In this document: positions 47,976-59,254 of the stretch, piece by piece
How positions within the stretch are numbered: position 1 is the stretch's first letter
Layout: each line of letters starts with the position of its first letter
Source of the DNA: Capra hircus
Taxonomy: Eukaryota > Chordata > Mammalia > Artiodactyla > Bovidae
Direction: 5' to 3'
DNA: 64,000 bases
Assembly: GCF_001704415.2 (NCBI RefSeq)
Contig: NC_030836.1
Span: forward strand, 25,828,001-25,892,000
Position numbers and translations under genes: made by a program
The notes under the pieces: model-generated
Database searches by the model: none
The model's input: only the letters and a program-made list of their open reading frames with translations
What the model was told of the DNA's origin: nothing

Positions 47976-48545
47976 GCTGCCTCTCGCTCTGCTCAGGAGA
48001 CGGGGCTGTGAGTCCCTAGGGGCAGGGACACTGGCCTAGAGAGTTCTGTGTCCTCAGAAGGCAGCAGATCTAATAAATGCTTACGAGATGCAATCCTGAG
48101 ACTGTGTGTCATTCTTGGTATAAGGACAGCCTGTTAGTTCCAGGACTGATGGCAGGACCCCGGAGTGAAGGCTGAGCCTGTGCCTCTGTGTTTGGTTCTG
48201 GACACAATCTCAGCATCATTCAGGACAGACCCCTCTCCAGCCTCCCCTGATCAGACCCGCTCCCTCTCCAGGCCCCTCTGGGGACCCTGGGGCCCTTTCC
48301 AGGCCCTTCGCTGTCAGGCCTTCTCACTCCCTGCAGTCGTGTCCTGTCCCCTCGCTGTCGGGGGGTCTAGTCCCCTAGCCTGTCCTCGGAGCTCTCTGTG
48401 TGGGGCGTGGACACGGCCCAGGAGGACTGGAGGGTGGAATCCTGCTCCAGAGACTGCCACCTTGATCCCTGTTCATTCCTCAGCAGCACCTACAAGTCCA
48501 GCCACGAGCCACTCTCTGTCTGTGCCTCCGGAACCGCCTCCAGTG
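47286..48545 (+). repeat. SAA3 copy of the SAA1/SAA3 homology tract
   Basis: Pairs with 9605-10870. Intron 3 is nearly the same length (385 against 389 bp to the expected acceptor) with only scattered changes. The left border coincides with the exon 3 acceptor. Confidence 0.85.
48072..48077 (+). terminator. SAA3 polyadenylation signal
   Basis: AATAAA 97 bp after the stop, in the same sequence setting as in SAA1, with the downstream 'gactgtgtgtcattctt' kept. Confidence 0.85.
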
Positions 48546-49015
48546 CTGCTCCCTTCCCTCTGTTTCCTTGCCTTCTACACGTTCCCAGCAACAAACGTGT
48601 CAAGAAGTGGAGGAATAGTGACAACATCAAAATTCAGAGCCAGGCGGCTTTGTTTGCGTTGGATATGATTCATGTCCTTGAGAGGAAGTCATTTTCCCCT
48701 CCTGGTCCTTTCTCAACCCAGGGAAGCCAGCAGCAGTTACCTCTTACTGAGGAAAACATTGTCTCTAATGGAAGGGAGTTGGGTCTGTTAGAGCACAGGA
48801 ATTATGAGTGACTCTGTGAATCATAACAATGCTAAGTATGTAAACACATACATACACATAAATAATGCACATGAGTTATAGAGATTATGATAAAATAAAA
48901 TTGGTAAATGCATCAGAATCACAAGCAGAAATTCATAATGGAGAATAAAAGGGTGTATTATGAATACAGTCACAATGGATGTCAGTAATCTTTGTGTTCC
49001 GTATTCCATCTGTCA

Positions 49016-49385
49016 TTGCGTTGTTCAGTCACTCAGTCTTGTCGACTCTTAGGGACCCCATGGGCTGCAGCACGCCAAGTCTCCCTGTCCTTCACGATCA
49101 CCTGGAGTTTGCTCAAACTCGTGTCCATTGAGTCTGTGATGCCATTCAACCATCTCATCCTCTGTGGCCCCCTTGTCCTCCTGCCCTCAGTCTTTCGCAG
49201 TATCAGGGTCTTTTCCAGTGAGTCAGCTGTTCGCAGCAGGGGGCTAAAGTGTGGAGCTTCAGCATCAGTCTTTCCAATGGATATTCAGGGTTGACTTCCT
49301 TTAGGATTGAATGGCTTGATCTCCTTTGATCAAAGGATTGATTAAAGGAGTTTGATCTGCTGTCCTAAGGACGTTCCATTTTCCG
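49016..49385 (-). mobile_element. BovB LINE 3' fragment, copy-specific
   Basis: Starts 'gttgttcagtcactcagtct' and runs through diverged BovB 3' sequence. Flanks 'tgttccgtattccatctgt' and 'tgttccatattccatcggt' are near-identical and single in the paralog at about 37252, so they are the target-site duplication. Confidence 0.8.
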
Positions 49386-49812
49386 TCTGTAAGTGTTCCA
49401 TATTCCATCGGTTAACAATCCTATTCTGACCTTTTCTGTTCCATACGATTTCTTTTTCTCTCAGGACTGCACCTCTTTCAGGGTTGAACAGTGTGTATTG
49501 AGCACTTAGCCTTGAAGACTCTAGGCCCTACTAATCTCTGGAGAAAGAAGTTTCCTCAAGATAAGAAATAGAAATATCCCATCTCTCCTGCAGCTGCAAG
49601 AATAGCAGATAGAACAAAAACTGTATCTACAAAAGTTATTTCTAAGTAGGGAGGTTTTCTTTTTTTTAAAAACAACACCAACAAAAGAGATAGCAGAGAT
49701 TGTCACTATGTCCTGTGAGAGCAACCCTGCAATAAAATATTTAGTTTTCTTAAGATGTTAATCTGTGTACTTGAAGCAAAATTATTTTTTGATAAAAGTT
49801 ATTAGACTGGAA

Positions 49813-50035
49813 AAGGGTTCCTAAGAAACTCAGTGGTAAAGAACCCGCCTGCCCATGCAGGAGACATGGGTTCGATCCCTGGATCAGGAAGATCCCCTTG
49901 AGAAGGAAATGGTAACCCGCTCTAGGATTCTTACCTGGGAAATCTGGTGGTCAGAGGGGCCTGGCGAGCTACATACAGTCCATGGGATTGTGAAAGAGTC
50001 AGGCATGACTGAGCGACTAAATGGCAACAACAGCA
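49813..50035 (+). mobile_element. Bov-tA SINE, copy-specific
   Basis: Forward copy with 'tagactggaaaa' at both ends (about 49804 and 50042). The paralogous site near 37660 has one copy of that motif and no SINE. Confidence 0.88.
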
Positions 50036-50989
50036 AGGACTGTAGACTGGAAAAACAGAGAGCGGGGTCGTGCCGAGGCAAGGGCACGGAAGCGGGCTGG
50101 GCGGCGCTCCTGGACAGTAGAGTGATGCTTCGCTGGGAAACTCAGAGAGGCCACACCAGCACTGTCCCTCCTTTATACACACGGCATGATGCAGGCGTTG
50201 TTTTTTTCTGGTCGAATGCGTGCAACGTAACTGCTTCTTTGCATTTTTCTGGTTGCTAAGGATTTGTGCATCTTTTTGTACACTTGTTACTTACTGTGTG
50301 TTGTCTGTGAACTTTTTTTTACCCTTCCACCCATTTTTCTATTGCGGTTATTGTCTTTTCCTCAATGACTCATATACTCCTTGTATATTTGAGATATTAA
50401 TTCCTTACCATATTTTAGACATTGTCTTTTCCTGTTCTCTATCTGAAAATAAATTCCTAATTTTCACAAAATTCACCATTTTCTGCTTTATGTTTCGTGC
50501 TTTTGAAGTTTTATTTAAGAATTTTCCCCCATATCTGGATCACAAATATATACGTGGATACTCTTTTCTATGAACTTTATAGTTTTACCCTCACATTTAC
50601 ATATGTAACACTTCTATAATAGAGTTGATATTTATATGTAAATTAGGTAAAGATCCAGTTTTTCTCTTTCCAAAGCTAATAAACAAACCATCCTGTCTTC
50701 AATGGTTTGTGATGTCTCCTTAATCCCACACTAGCATCCTGCACATGTGGCCCTAACTCCGTGCTCTCTGTTAAGTTCCATTGCTCAGAATGGGACTATC
50801 CTTTCCCTTTGCAGCATTAGATTAAAGTCTGACAGCACAGTGTCTCAGTGTTCACAGGCCCAGCAAATCCTCACCAGGCTGTTTCACTTGGGCTGGTGCA
50901 AACTGACTCCAGCCTTCTGCTGGATTTTGTGCCAAGAGACCTTGGTTCTCCTGTCACTCAGATTTGTATCATCTCCTTTGCCTCAGGAG

Positions 50990-51107
50990 AAGGCAATGGC
51001 ACCCCACTCCAGTACTCTTGCCTGGAGAATCCCATGGATGGAGGAGCCTGGTGGGCTTCCGTCTATGGGGTCGCACAGAGTCGGACACGACCGAGTGACT
51101 TCCCTTT
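50990..51107 (+). mobile_element. BovA-type SINE monomer
   Basis: A single BovA unit between copies of 'cctttgcctca' (about 50977 and 51110). Overlapping reading frames are artefacts of the SINE. Confidence 0.85.
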
Positions 51108-51150
51108 CCCTTTGCCTCATATCGTGGTAATCAGCACTAGTACTGAAGGT

Positions 51151-51418
51151 TGGAGAAGGCAATGGCACCCCACTCTAGTGCTCTTGCCTGGAAAATCCCA
51201 TGGACAGAAGAGCCTGGTGGGCTGCAGTCCATGGGGTCGCTGAGAGTTGGATACGACTGAGTGGCTTCCCTTTCACTTTTCACTTTCATGCATTGGAGAA
51301 GGCAATGGCAACCCACTTCAGTGTTCTTGCCTGGAGAATCCCAGGGACGGCGGAGCCTGGTGGGCTGCCGTCTATGGGGTCACACAGAGTTGGACACGAC
51401 TGAAGCGACTTAGCAGCA
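51151..51418 (+). mobile_element. Bov-A2 SINE (dimer)
   Basis: A complete dimer ending with AGC repeats; 'agtactgaagg' flanks it (about 51140 and 51421), a clean target-site duplication. Confidence 0.92.
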
Positions 51419-51609
51419 GCAGTACTGAAGGTATTATACATTTCCTCCCTTGTAAAATCTTATTGACGTTAATATAAATTGAGTGAATCTATCGTGGTTC
51501 TTTTACAAGTTTGAGGAGTTGGTAGAACATCGTGGTTACCTACCATCTTACAGTGATAAATAGTAAACATTCCATCTATTGTCACCCTTTTCATGCCATT
51601 TACAAAGTT

Positions 51610-51912
51610 TATTTATTTTTGACTGTGCGGGGTCTCCAAGGCTGCTCTCAGGCTTTCTCTAGTTGCCGCAGGTGGGGGCTCCTCTTCTTTGCCGTGCTTG
51701 GGCTTCTCATTGCAGTGGCTTCTCATTGCAGTGGCTTCTCATTGCAGTGGCTTCTCTTGCTGCAGAGCACAGGCTTCAGGCTCTCAGACTCAGTAGTTGT
51801 GGTGCAAGGGCTTAGTTGCCCCAAGGCATGTGGAATCTTTCTGGACAAGGGATCAACCTGGGTTGCCTGCTTTGGCAGGGGGACTTCCAACCACTGTACC
51901 TCCAGGGTGGTA
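51610..51912 (-). mobile_element. CHR-type SINE with 16-bp triplication
   Basis: Reverse copy related to those at 23840 and 27600. 'cttctcattgcagtgg' occurs three times in a row from 51703, where the other copies have it once, so the element expanded by slippage after insertion. Confidence 0.75.
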
Positions 51913-54125
51913 CATTTTAAATTAACCAAGACCTAGACAGTCTTCTCTTGATGGATGTCTAATTTCAGCCTTTCATTTGTGAGGCTAACTTCTTCCCAAC
52001 AGTGATACTTTGCAGGCTGTATTATTGGAAATATTATTGGAAATATATTGGAAATAATGCAGTCCTAGATTACTGTAAAAAATTTGAACTATGTATCAAC
52101 ACAATAACTGTCACATATTTTCTGCAATGCAAGAAAGGGGAAATGGCCACTAAAGAATATTCCATTTAGGTTTTTTCAGAACACCTTCCTCAAGTTCTGT
52201 TTTCTCATTCATAATTTCAAGAATAAAAACAAGCAATTCCTTGAACATTTAATCACATTAATAATTTAAAAATAACTGGGCTCTTAAGATGCAGAAATCT
52301 TCAAGGATTTGTAATCGGTTATTATGAGGGGGTCTCAATAACAATTTTTTTTTCAGAATTTTTTCTCTTGAATAGTAAATAAAAGTTATTAAATGTAACT
52401 CCTGTTCCAGGGAATACCGGGATTTGATTGTCCTTCTAATATATATTTTATGTTGTGTGAAAATTATGTTTATTATTTTTTCTATACTATAAATTAACAC
52501 AAGATTCCAAAATTTTAAAAGCTCCAAAAATTTAAAAGCTCTAAAAATGGGAAAATTACTGTATTAGACAATGTTCTTCAGAGTAGCAGAACCAATGGGG
52601 TGTGCACATGTGTGTGTATGTATATATTTATTATATGATGATTTGTTGTATATATAGAGAGATTTGTTATACACACACACACATATTTGTTATGAAGAAT
52701 CGGCTCATATGATTATGGAGGTTAAGTTTCATTTCTGCCATTTGCAAGCTGGAGACCCAGGAAAGTTGGTGCTGTAATTCTAGACCAAGTCTGAAGACCT
52801 GAGGATCTGAGAGCCAATAGCATAAGTCCCATTCCAAGGGCACGAGAAGACTGATGGAGAAGACTGTGTTACTGGTGACAAACCCCACATAAATTATTTG
52901 GCACATTTTGCTATAGTCCTTGAGAATCCTTGTGATCTTATGGGACAGATGATCATGTTTTTTGCAACTGAGTTAGGAGGAAGGAATATGTGAGAATTAG
53001 CTGGTAAGTGGAAGGATCAATGAATTCATTACATAACACAGTGGTTCTCTGGTCGAATGCTCTTCATCCATAGTTGGAGGGATACAATTTATCTAGCAAA
53101 TGAATACTGTTTGAAATCTCTACAGGTCAGGTTATTTTGGTATATTTTTCCCTTCCATCTCTGATACTGAAAAACATCTATTTATAAGCGAGTATAAGAA
53201 GAGTGAAGAATTTTCTAGCTATCCCCAAATTTGTGACAAGTAGTTCCCATTTTCCAAGTAACTTAACTAATTAGAATCAATGTATCATCACACTGGTTAA
53301 ACAAATATCATAACTGCAATTATAACAATGTTGGTAATGATCATAATCAACATAAAAGTGCAACAGTATATTTACAGTATTTTTAAGAGTTTATGAAGTC
53401 TTTGTACTTTCAGTTTCAAGGCTGGTCCAACTCGGGCCAGCCCCACTGAATTAGGTTTAAATTACCTTATTTGTTGAAGACTTTCTTTGCTATGTTAATG
53501 AGCTCAGTATGGGACTTGTGAGTAACATGGGAATTCATTAAAAGGTTAAAACAGCGAGAAGTGCCAACTATATTTATTGTCACTTAACAATGTTTTTTTT
53601 TTTGTTGCAAAATCATTACATTTTAATAACAATTCAGGTTAAATAATGGCAATGGATTTACTAGTGAATTAGGATATAAGCAGAGTTACAAGAATTGGTC
53701 TCCAACCTTCATTCAGCTATCTTTTACCTGTATTTACCTTTGGTTTTTCTGATTTAACACTTCAGTTAAAATAGCATTACATATAATTAATTTTCATTTT
53801 GCATATAAATTAATTTTTTCAAAAGTGTAAATATAGGCCATTGGAAATGATGAATCAATTAGAGGGTGATCAAAAATTTACAGATAAAGTTTCTCTCAAA
53901 TATTAGTAAATATGAATTTATAAAATTTTACCTAACCATGATTCAAGTAGAAACAACATAACCATTACAATAAGAATTTTCCAGATATTTTGCTGCTTTT
54001 CACTAATCTTTCATATCCTGGGGCTTGTAAATTCTTCTGGTTTCAAGTGATGAAAGACAGAGTTTAGAAGTCAGTATTGGCTTTAAAAAAGCATCCTATT
54101 CTTTTCTTTTACGTCCTTGCATTAT
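51913..54125. other. AT-rich intergenic DNA, no gene
   Basis: A stretch at 52560-52870 with a TG/TA/CA-rich simple repeat and 'tcggctcatatgattatgga' is probably an old L1 3' end. A T run lies at 53592-53602. No exon is recognised. Confidence 0.45.
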
Positions 54126-54129
54126 TAGC

Positions 54130-54262
54130 ACTGGCAATTTAACTTTGGTGGAGTGGGTAGCCATTCCCTTCTCCAGGGAATCTTCCCGATCAAGGGACTG
54201 AGTTGGTGTCTCCTGCATTGCAGGCAGATTCTTTACCATCTGAGCCACCAGGGAAGCCCTGG
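54130..54262 (-). mobile_element. Bov-tA SINE, partial
   Basis: Reverse copy ending 'tgagccaccagggaagccct'; the distal BovA part is missing. Confidence 0.85.
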
Positions 54263-55340
54263 TAAGTAGAATATTGGCACCTAAAGGTAATCCTTGTTCA
54301 ATCTCCAGAATCTATGAGTACACTTGTCCCTTGGTATTCGAAGGGGGTCGGGTCCAGGACCCGTGTATAAAATAGCATAGTTGTTTTTATTGTCTTCTGA
54401 CTCTTTTGTGACCCTCATTGACTGTAGCCCGCCAGGCTCTCTGTCCATGGGGTTTCTCAGTCAAGAATACTGGAGCGGGTTGCCATTTTCCTCTCCAGGG
54501 GATCTTCCCCACCCAGGAATCGAACCTGTGTCTCTTTTGTCTCCTGCATTGGCAGGCAGATTCTCTACTGCTGAGCCTACAGGGAAGCCACCATATAGAA
54601 AATGGCTTAGTATTTGCCTAAAAAACCTGTGCACATCCTCCTGAAGCTTTCCATCATCTCTAGATTACCTATAAAATCTAATAATGTAAATGGTATTCGA
54701 ATAGTTGCCAGGACGTGGTAAGTTTAAATTTCACTTTTTGGTAATTTCTGGAATTTAATTTTCTTTAGAATACTCTTGATTGATGGTGGGTTGAATCAGT
54801 AGATGTGGAACCCATGGATGTGGAGGGTCACCTGTATGCTGCATTAGTTGCAAAAGGGACTTTACAGAAGTAACTCAGCATGTGGAGTTTGTGTTAGCGA
54901 CATTATTGTGGATCATTTGCCTGGCTCAGTCCAGTCAAATGAGTCCTTAAAAAGGAAGAACCTTTTCCAGCTGAGTCAGAGAGGAGATGGAAGAGGAAGG
55001 AGCAGAGACCTGACACACCAGAGAGAGGCTTGCCCCCTTGTTGTTGGCTTTGAAGCTGGAGGAAGAGGGGACCATGAGTCAAGGACTGCAGTACCTTCTA
55101 GAAACTGGGACTGGTCCTTGGCTGATAGCTGGCAGCAGCAGCATACTAGGACCTTGGTCCCAAACTTCAAGACCAACCCAAACTAAGAAGGAAATGGATT
55201 TTCCTCTAGGGTCCCTAGATAGGAATGCAGTCTGCAGATGTTAGTTTGGTGAGACCTGTATTGGACTTCTGAGCTGCAGAACTCTAAGATAGTCAATTTG
55301 TATTTTTTTGGCTGCTAATTTTGTTATGGCATCAATAGGA
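54263..55340. repeat. old repeat holding a Tigger/MER2 element and a SINE
   Basis: Outer pieces at about 54263-54310 and 54840-55340 belong to one old mammalian element (probably an L1M 3' end). Between them, 54311-54838 matches, from memory, MER2/Tigger ('gtcccttggtattcgaaggg', 'catcatctctagattaccta', 'tggaacccatggatgtggag'), flanked by TA as expected. Inside that lies a Bov-tA at 54383-54592. Confidence 0.6.
54383..54592 (-). mobile_element. Bov-tA SINE inside the Tigger/MER2 relic
   Basis: Reverse copy with 'ggaatcgaacctgtg' (box B, reversed) and the terminal 'gcctacagggaagccacc'. The Tigger sequence resumes directly after it with 'tagtatttgcctaaaa'. Confidence 0.87.
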
Positions 55341-55441
55341 CACAAATGTAGTAGCTTTCAAAACCCCATCTTAATTAATGTCTGAGTATGAATACAGTGC
55401 AGAAAATTATGTGAATGCTTCATTTCTGATGATTCTGTTCT

Positions 55442-55930
55442 ACTTTTGCGGGACTGAACCCAGACTCTTGGCAGTGAAAGTGCAGAGTCCTAACCACTGG
55501 ACCACCAGGAAATGTCCCCTTCTATCTTCTTGTGATCTGTAAACATTTGTCCACTGCTCTACCTTTTGACAGACAATATTCTTTCTTTTTGGATATTGTT
55601 CTTTTATAATATTCTGAATCCATTTTGAAGACAGTACTTTCTCTTCCTGTTCTACCATGACAGATTCTCTGCCAATTCTTAAGGTCTTCATCTTTGTCTG
55701 TGTGGCTGGAAGATTCACGACCACACTGGTAATGACTTAATTTTGATCTCTGAGATGCCTCTTGTCTTCTCCCTCTTCCTAAACTCTCTCTCTTTTTAAA
55801 TTTATTTTTTAATCTTTTTGGCCATCCCATGCAGGATGCAGGATCTTAGTTCCCTGACCAGGGATTGAACCCTTGTCCCCTGCTTTGGGAGCACAGAGTT
55901 TTAACCGCTGGACTGCTCAGAAAGTCCCTT
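55442..55930 (-). repeat. two CHR-type SINE pieces
   Basis: At 55442-55520 ('ggactgaacccagactcttg') and 55800-55930 ('gggattgaacccttgtcccc'), both reversed. The sequence between them is unassigned. An MIR-like bit ('cctctgtaaaatggagataa') follows at about 56005-56080. Confidence 0.6.
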
Positions 55931-56084
55931 AGGCTCTCTTTTTAGATGCTTGTCCCCACTGTACCTGTATATATACATATAAATATATATATTTTAACAA
56001 CTAGTGATGTAGTTGGGGAAAGACACTTAATCTCAGTGAACCTCAGTTTTCTCCTCTGTAAAATGGAGATAAAAACATCAGCTT

Positions 56085-56208
56085 CTTAGGAATTCCCTGG
56101 CAGTGCAGTAGTTGGGACTCCGTGCTTTCACTGTCAAGAGTTCAGTCCCTGGTTGTGGAACCAAGAGCCCTCAAGCTGAGGTGGTGCGTGGCCGAAAAAA
56201 AAAAAAAA
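56085..56208 (+). mobile_element. CHR-type SINE with A tail
   Basis: Forward copy from 'ggaattccctggcagtgcag' to an A14 tail near 56195-56208. Confidence 0.75.
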
Positions 56209-56807
56209 TCTGCTTCTCAAGGTTGTTAAGAGGGTTAAATGTGCATACTTAATTACATGTACAAACACGAATGTATGTTACTCCTCTTCCCTGTTTTTGT
56301 GTTATTATTATTTACAGTATTTGGCTGTTAGGGATGATTCCCATCATCCTGTAAATTCTTAAAACACTCAGAAGATTCACTTTGAGTTACATGTAGTTGC
56401 ATGACTTAGATTATCTCTGTTAATCCTACATTAACTAAAAAAAAAAAAAAAAGGAAAAGCACAAACCATATTCCCCATTCCACAGGTGAGAAACTAAGAT
56501 CAGAGAGGTTACTTGTTACCTGATAAAAAAGTGATAGAGTCAGGCTTAAAATTCAGGTTTTCTGACTCCAGTTCAGTATTTTTCTTTAATTCATTCAGTT
56601 CTGTGTATGAGATGGTCCAATTAAGGTTCATGTTATTTTCTTGATGTCTGACTTGTCTGCTCTGGACTTGACTATAATACTTGGCATCAGATTAGGTGCA
56701 AAACTATTTCATTTCTTCTTACATATTTTGGATTTTATGGTCTTCAAGCATGCCTTACTCCATATTGTGTCCAAGAGTTGGAAAAGCCATTCTTAGCAAG
56801 CAACCTT

Positions 56808-57755
56808 TCAAGGTTTCCTGTGCAATAAGGACGCAATTTTGTTGATTGCATCTCTCAAAACTTCCTTTACCTTTTCATTCCTTAGACTATAAATGAAGGG
56901 GTTCAGGAGAGGGGTCCCCATTATGGTGAGGACAGCAGTCACTTTGTCAAATTCCAGGGAATGACTCTGGCTGGGTCTCACATACATGAAGATGTTGCTC
57001 CCGTAGGCAATAGAAACGACAGTGATGTGAGAAGCGCAGGTGGAAAAGGCTTTCTGACGCCCTTGGGCCGAGGGGATGCGCAGGATGGTCGAGATGATGT
57101 AGGTATAGGACACGGTGGTGATCACCAGCGAGGTGAGGAGGATGAGAGAAGACAAGAGGAAGCTTATCATCTCAAGGAAATGAGTGTCTATGCAGGCCAC
57201 CTGCAGCAGAGGGGCGATGTCACAGAAGAAGTGATGAATCTCCTTATGGCAGAAGGGCAGCCTGGACAGCAGAATGACCGGGCAGAGCACCGACAGGAAG
57301 GCCCCCACCCAGCAGCCCAGAACCAGCAGGAGACACAGCCTGCTGTTCATGACGATGGTGTAGCGCAGGGGGTTACAGATGGCCACATAGCGGTCAAAGG
57401 ACATCACCACCAGCAGGATGAACTCCACGGTCCCCAGGAAGAAGAAGAAGTATGTTTGGCTGATGCAGCCTGCAAGAGATATGGTCTTCCTGTCCTTGAG
57501 GAGAAAGGATAATAGTTTTGGGGTAACTGAGCTAGTGAATAAAATGTCCAAAAACGACAAATTACTGAGGAAGAAGTACATTGGGGTTTGGAGGCGACTA
57601 TCAGCCCATATTAGGGAAATGATGACACCATTTCCAGTTAGAGTGAGCAGGTACGTAAACAAGAGGATCACAAAGAGGAAGATCTGAAGCCTCTGGAGAG
57701 CAGGGAAGGCAGTCAGGATGAACTCGGTCACCGTGGTCTGATTCTGCACATCCAT
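56808..57755 (-). CDS. olfactory receptor, class II (family 6-like)
   Basis: Odorant-sensing seven-transmembrane receptor of olfactory neurons, coupled to Golf. The intact single-exon frame has 315 residues from the ATG at 57755-57753. All hallmarks are present: an N-glycosylation site N5-Q-T, GN in TM1, LQTPMYFFLSNLSFLD (TM2), MSFDRYVAICNPLRY (TM3 and loop), SYTYI (TM5), KAFSTCASHITVV (TM6) and NPFIYSLRNEKVK (TM7). The frame is open for another 49 codons upstream, but that part holds a good splice acceptor (T/G-rich run then CAG, exon from 57785), the usual place for the 5' UTR intron of OR genes. I therefore chose the inner start. The loop and TM6 wording is closest to OR family 6 from memory; the subfamily is open. 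Confidence 0.92.
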   Translation of the reverse strand: MDVQNQTTVTEFILTAFPALQRLQIFLFVILLFTYLLTLTGNGVIISLIWADSRLQTPMYFFLSNLSFLDILFTSSVTPKLLSFLLKDRKTISLAGCISQTYFFFFLGTVEFILLVVMSFDRYVAICNPLRYTIVMNSRLCLLLVLGCWVGAFLSVLCPVILLSRLPFCHKEIHHFFCDIAPLLQVACIDTHFLEMISFLLSSLILLTSLVITTVSYTYIISTILRIPSAQGRQKAFSTCASHITVVSIAYGSNIFMYVRPSQSHSLEFDKVTAVLTIMGTPLLNPFIYSLRNEKVKEVLRDAINKIASLLHRKP

Positions 57756-57785
57756 TGAGTGCGGTGCAAGGTGGGCAGCATGTCT

Positions 57786-57810
57786 CTGAAAACAAAACAA
57801 AACAAAAAAC
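57786..57810 (-). other. splice acceptor before the olfactory receptor coding exon
   Basis: On the minus strand a TTTTG-repeat tract ends in CAG at 57788-57786; the exon would begin at 57785, 30 bp before the start codon. This supports a non-coding first exon further upstream, which I could not place. Confidence 0.6.
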
Positions 57811-58994
57811 TGAAAATAAAGATGAAAGTCAGAATAAGTAGGCTTTAAACTTCCAGTAGCATCGAGAAGATATAGTAGAAACAGGTCTGAATGGAGAGTC
57901 AAGAGTGAATTGTTTCCATCCTGTCTCTGACCCTAATAAATGTAGGATCTTGGATAAATGACACCCATTCTCCAGTCTTCCCATATTTAAAATTTTTGGT
58001 TGATGGAAACTATCTTCATAGTTCCATGAAGCTTGGTGACTTTTTAAAATTTTTTTTTATACAATGCTTCTTTTCTACTTCCCTCTTCCTGACTTCTGTT
58101 TTCCAAGCTAAGTTCTGATCATAAGAGGAGAAACCTACCTGAGAATCCAGTCAATCAATTTGGAAAATGGAGAAAATGGAAAGCTAATAAAGCCAAGTTA
58201 GTTTCCTTGAGGTTTCTTTTTCATGTTTTCAAGTATTGCTTAAATCAAAGAGCAGAGAAAGGAAAATTGTACAGTCAAATGAGAGGGAACGTGTATTTGT
58301 TTCTATTGATACTTACATTTGTTATTGGTATTATGTGTTGAGTTAATATAATATCAGGTTGGACATATATTATTTTAATTTAGTAGTAATTGAATTCTCC
58401 ATAAAGTCCTGTGGTATTTATTTATTTAATTTTTTGGGGGCCTTGCTTTGAGAGTTGCAATATCTTAGTTCCCCAACCAGGGACTGAACCTTGGCAGTGA
58501 GAGCGCCGGGTCCTAACCACTGGACTGCTGGGAAATTCCCCATGGTTTTTATTTTTAAAAAATTTGCTATAATCATATATGTTTTAAAATATCTACACTG
58601 TTATGGAACTAATAATATATGTATCATATGTATGTATAATATACAAGGTCAATAATATATGTATCATAATTTGTGAAACCAATTTTATATATTTTGAAAA
58701 ACATCTTTGGGCAAATGGTCCATGTTCTTCTCTTTTGCTCTTTGCAATGTTATGTCTATGGCTACAAAATAGACTCTACCCTCCTGTTCTCCAAATGACT
58801 CAACAGATTTCTGCAAATAAGACTTCTATACCATATATTCTTTTCAGCCACTGGACGATCACATTACTAATAGTAGTTCAAAAATGGGCAGAGAGAGCCT
58901 TCCCTGATGGTCTAGTCGTCTGGGAACTAAGATCCCACATGGCTTCACGTTGCAGCCAGAAAATAAAAAATAGGTAAAAAGGATGCAAATAGTG
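57811..58994. other. intergenic, with CHR-type SINE pieces
   Basis: A reverse CHR-type piece lies at about 58430-58540 ('accactggactgctgggaaa') and a forward one at 58888-58975. The frame at 58603-58977 runs through AT-rich DNA and the SINE and is not a gene. Confidence 0.5.
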
Positions 58995-59002
58995 TCTGAA
59001 GC

Positions 59003-59254
59003 ATTCAGCTTAATGTCTGGGCACTGCTCAAGTGTGCTGAATACATTCAGCTTAATCTCTGGACACTGCTCAAGTGTGCTGGATACATTCAGCTTAATCT
59101 CTGGACACTGATCAAGTGTGCTGGGTACATTCAGCTTAATCTCTGGACACTGCTCAAGTGTGCTGGATACATTCAGCTTAATCTCTGGACACTGATCAAG
59201 TGTGCTGGATACATTCAGCTTAATCTCTGGACACTGATCAAGTGTGCTGAATAT
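59003..59254. repeat. 42-bp minisatellite, six copies
   Basis: Units begin 'attcagcttaat' at 59003, 59045, 59087, 59129, 59171 and 59213. They differ mainly at a C/A position in 'cactgCtcaag' and in the last bases (gaat/ggat/gggt). The array ends abruptly at 'gctgaatatctactg'. It lies 1.2 kb upstream of the olfactory receptor. Confidence 0.95.

Larger units (their letters stand above)
48840..50777 (+). repeat. downstream copy of the duplicated segment flanking SAA3
   Basis: Pairs with 37113-38575. It is longer because it took in a BovB fragment (49016-49385) and a Bov-tA (49813-50035) that the other copy lacks. Confidence 0.8.

Noticed and set aside
48165..48811. Frames of 167 and 137 codons after SAA3
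   Set aside because: They lie in the 3' flank shared with SAA1 (10488-10880), where the frame ends differently; conservation is due to the duplicated tract, not to coding.
56961..57512. 183-codon open frame on the plus strand
   Set aside because: It is the exact antisense of the olfactory receptor; its His/Gln/Glu-rich product is a mirror of receptor codons.
57756..57902. 49-codon N-terminal extension of the olfactory receptor
   Set aside because: It contains a strong splice acceptor and has no OR-like content; the inner ATG gives the normal OR N-terminus and length.
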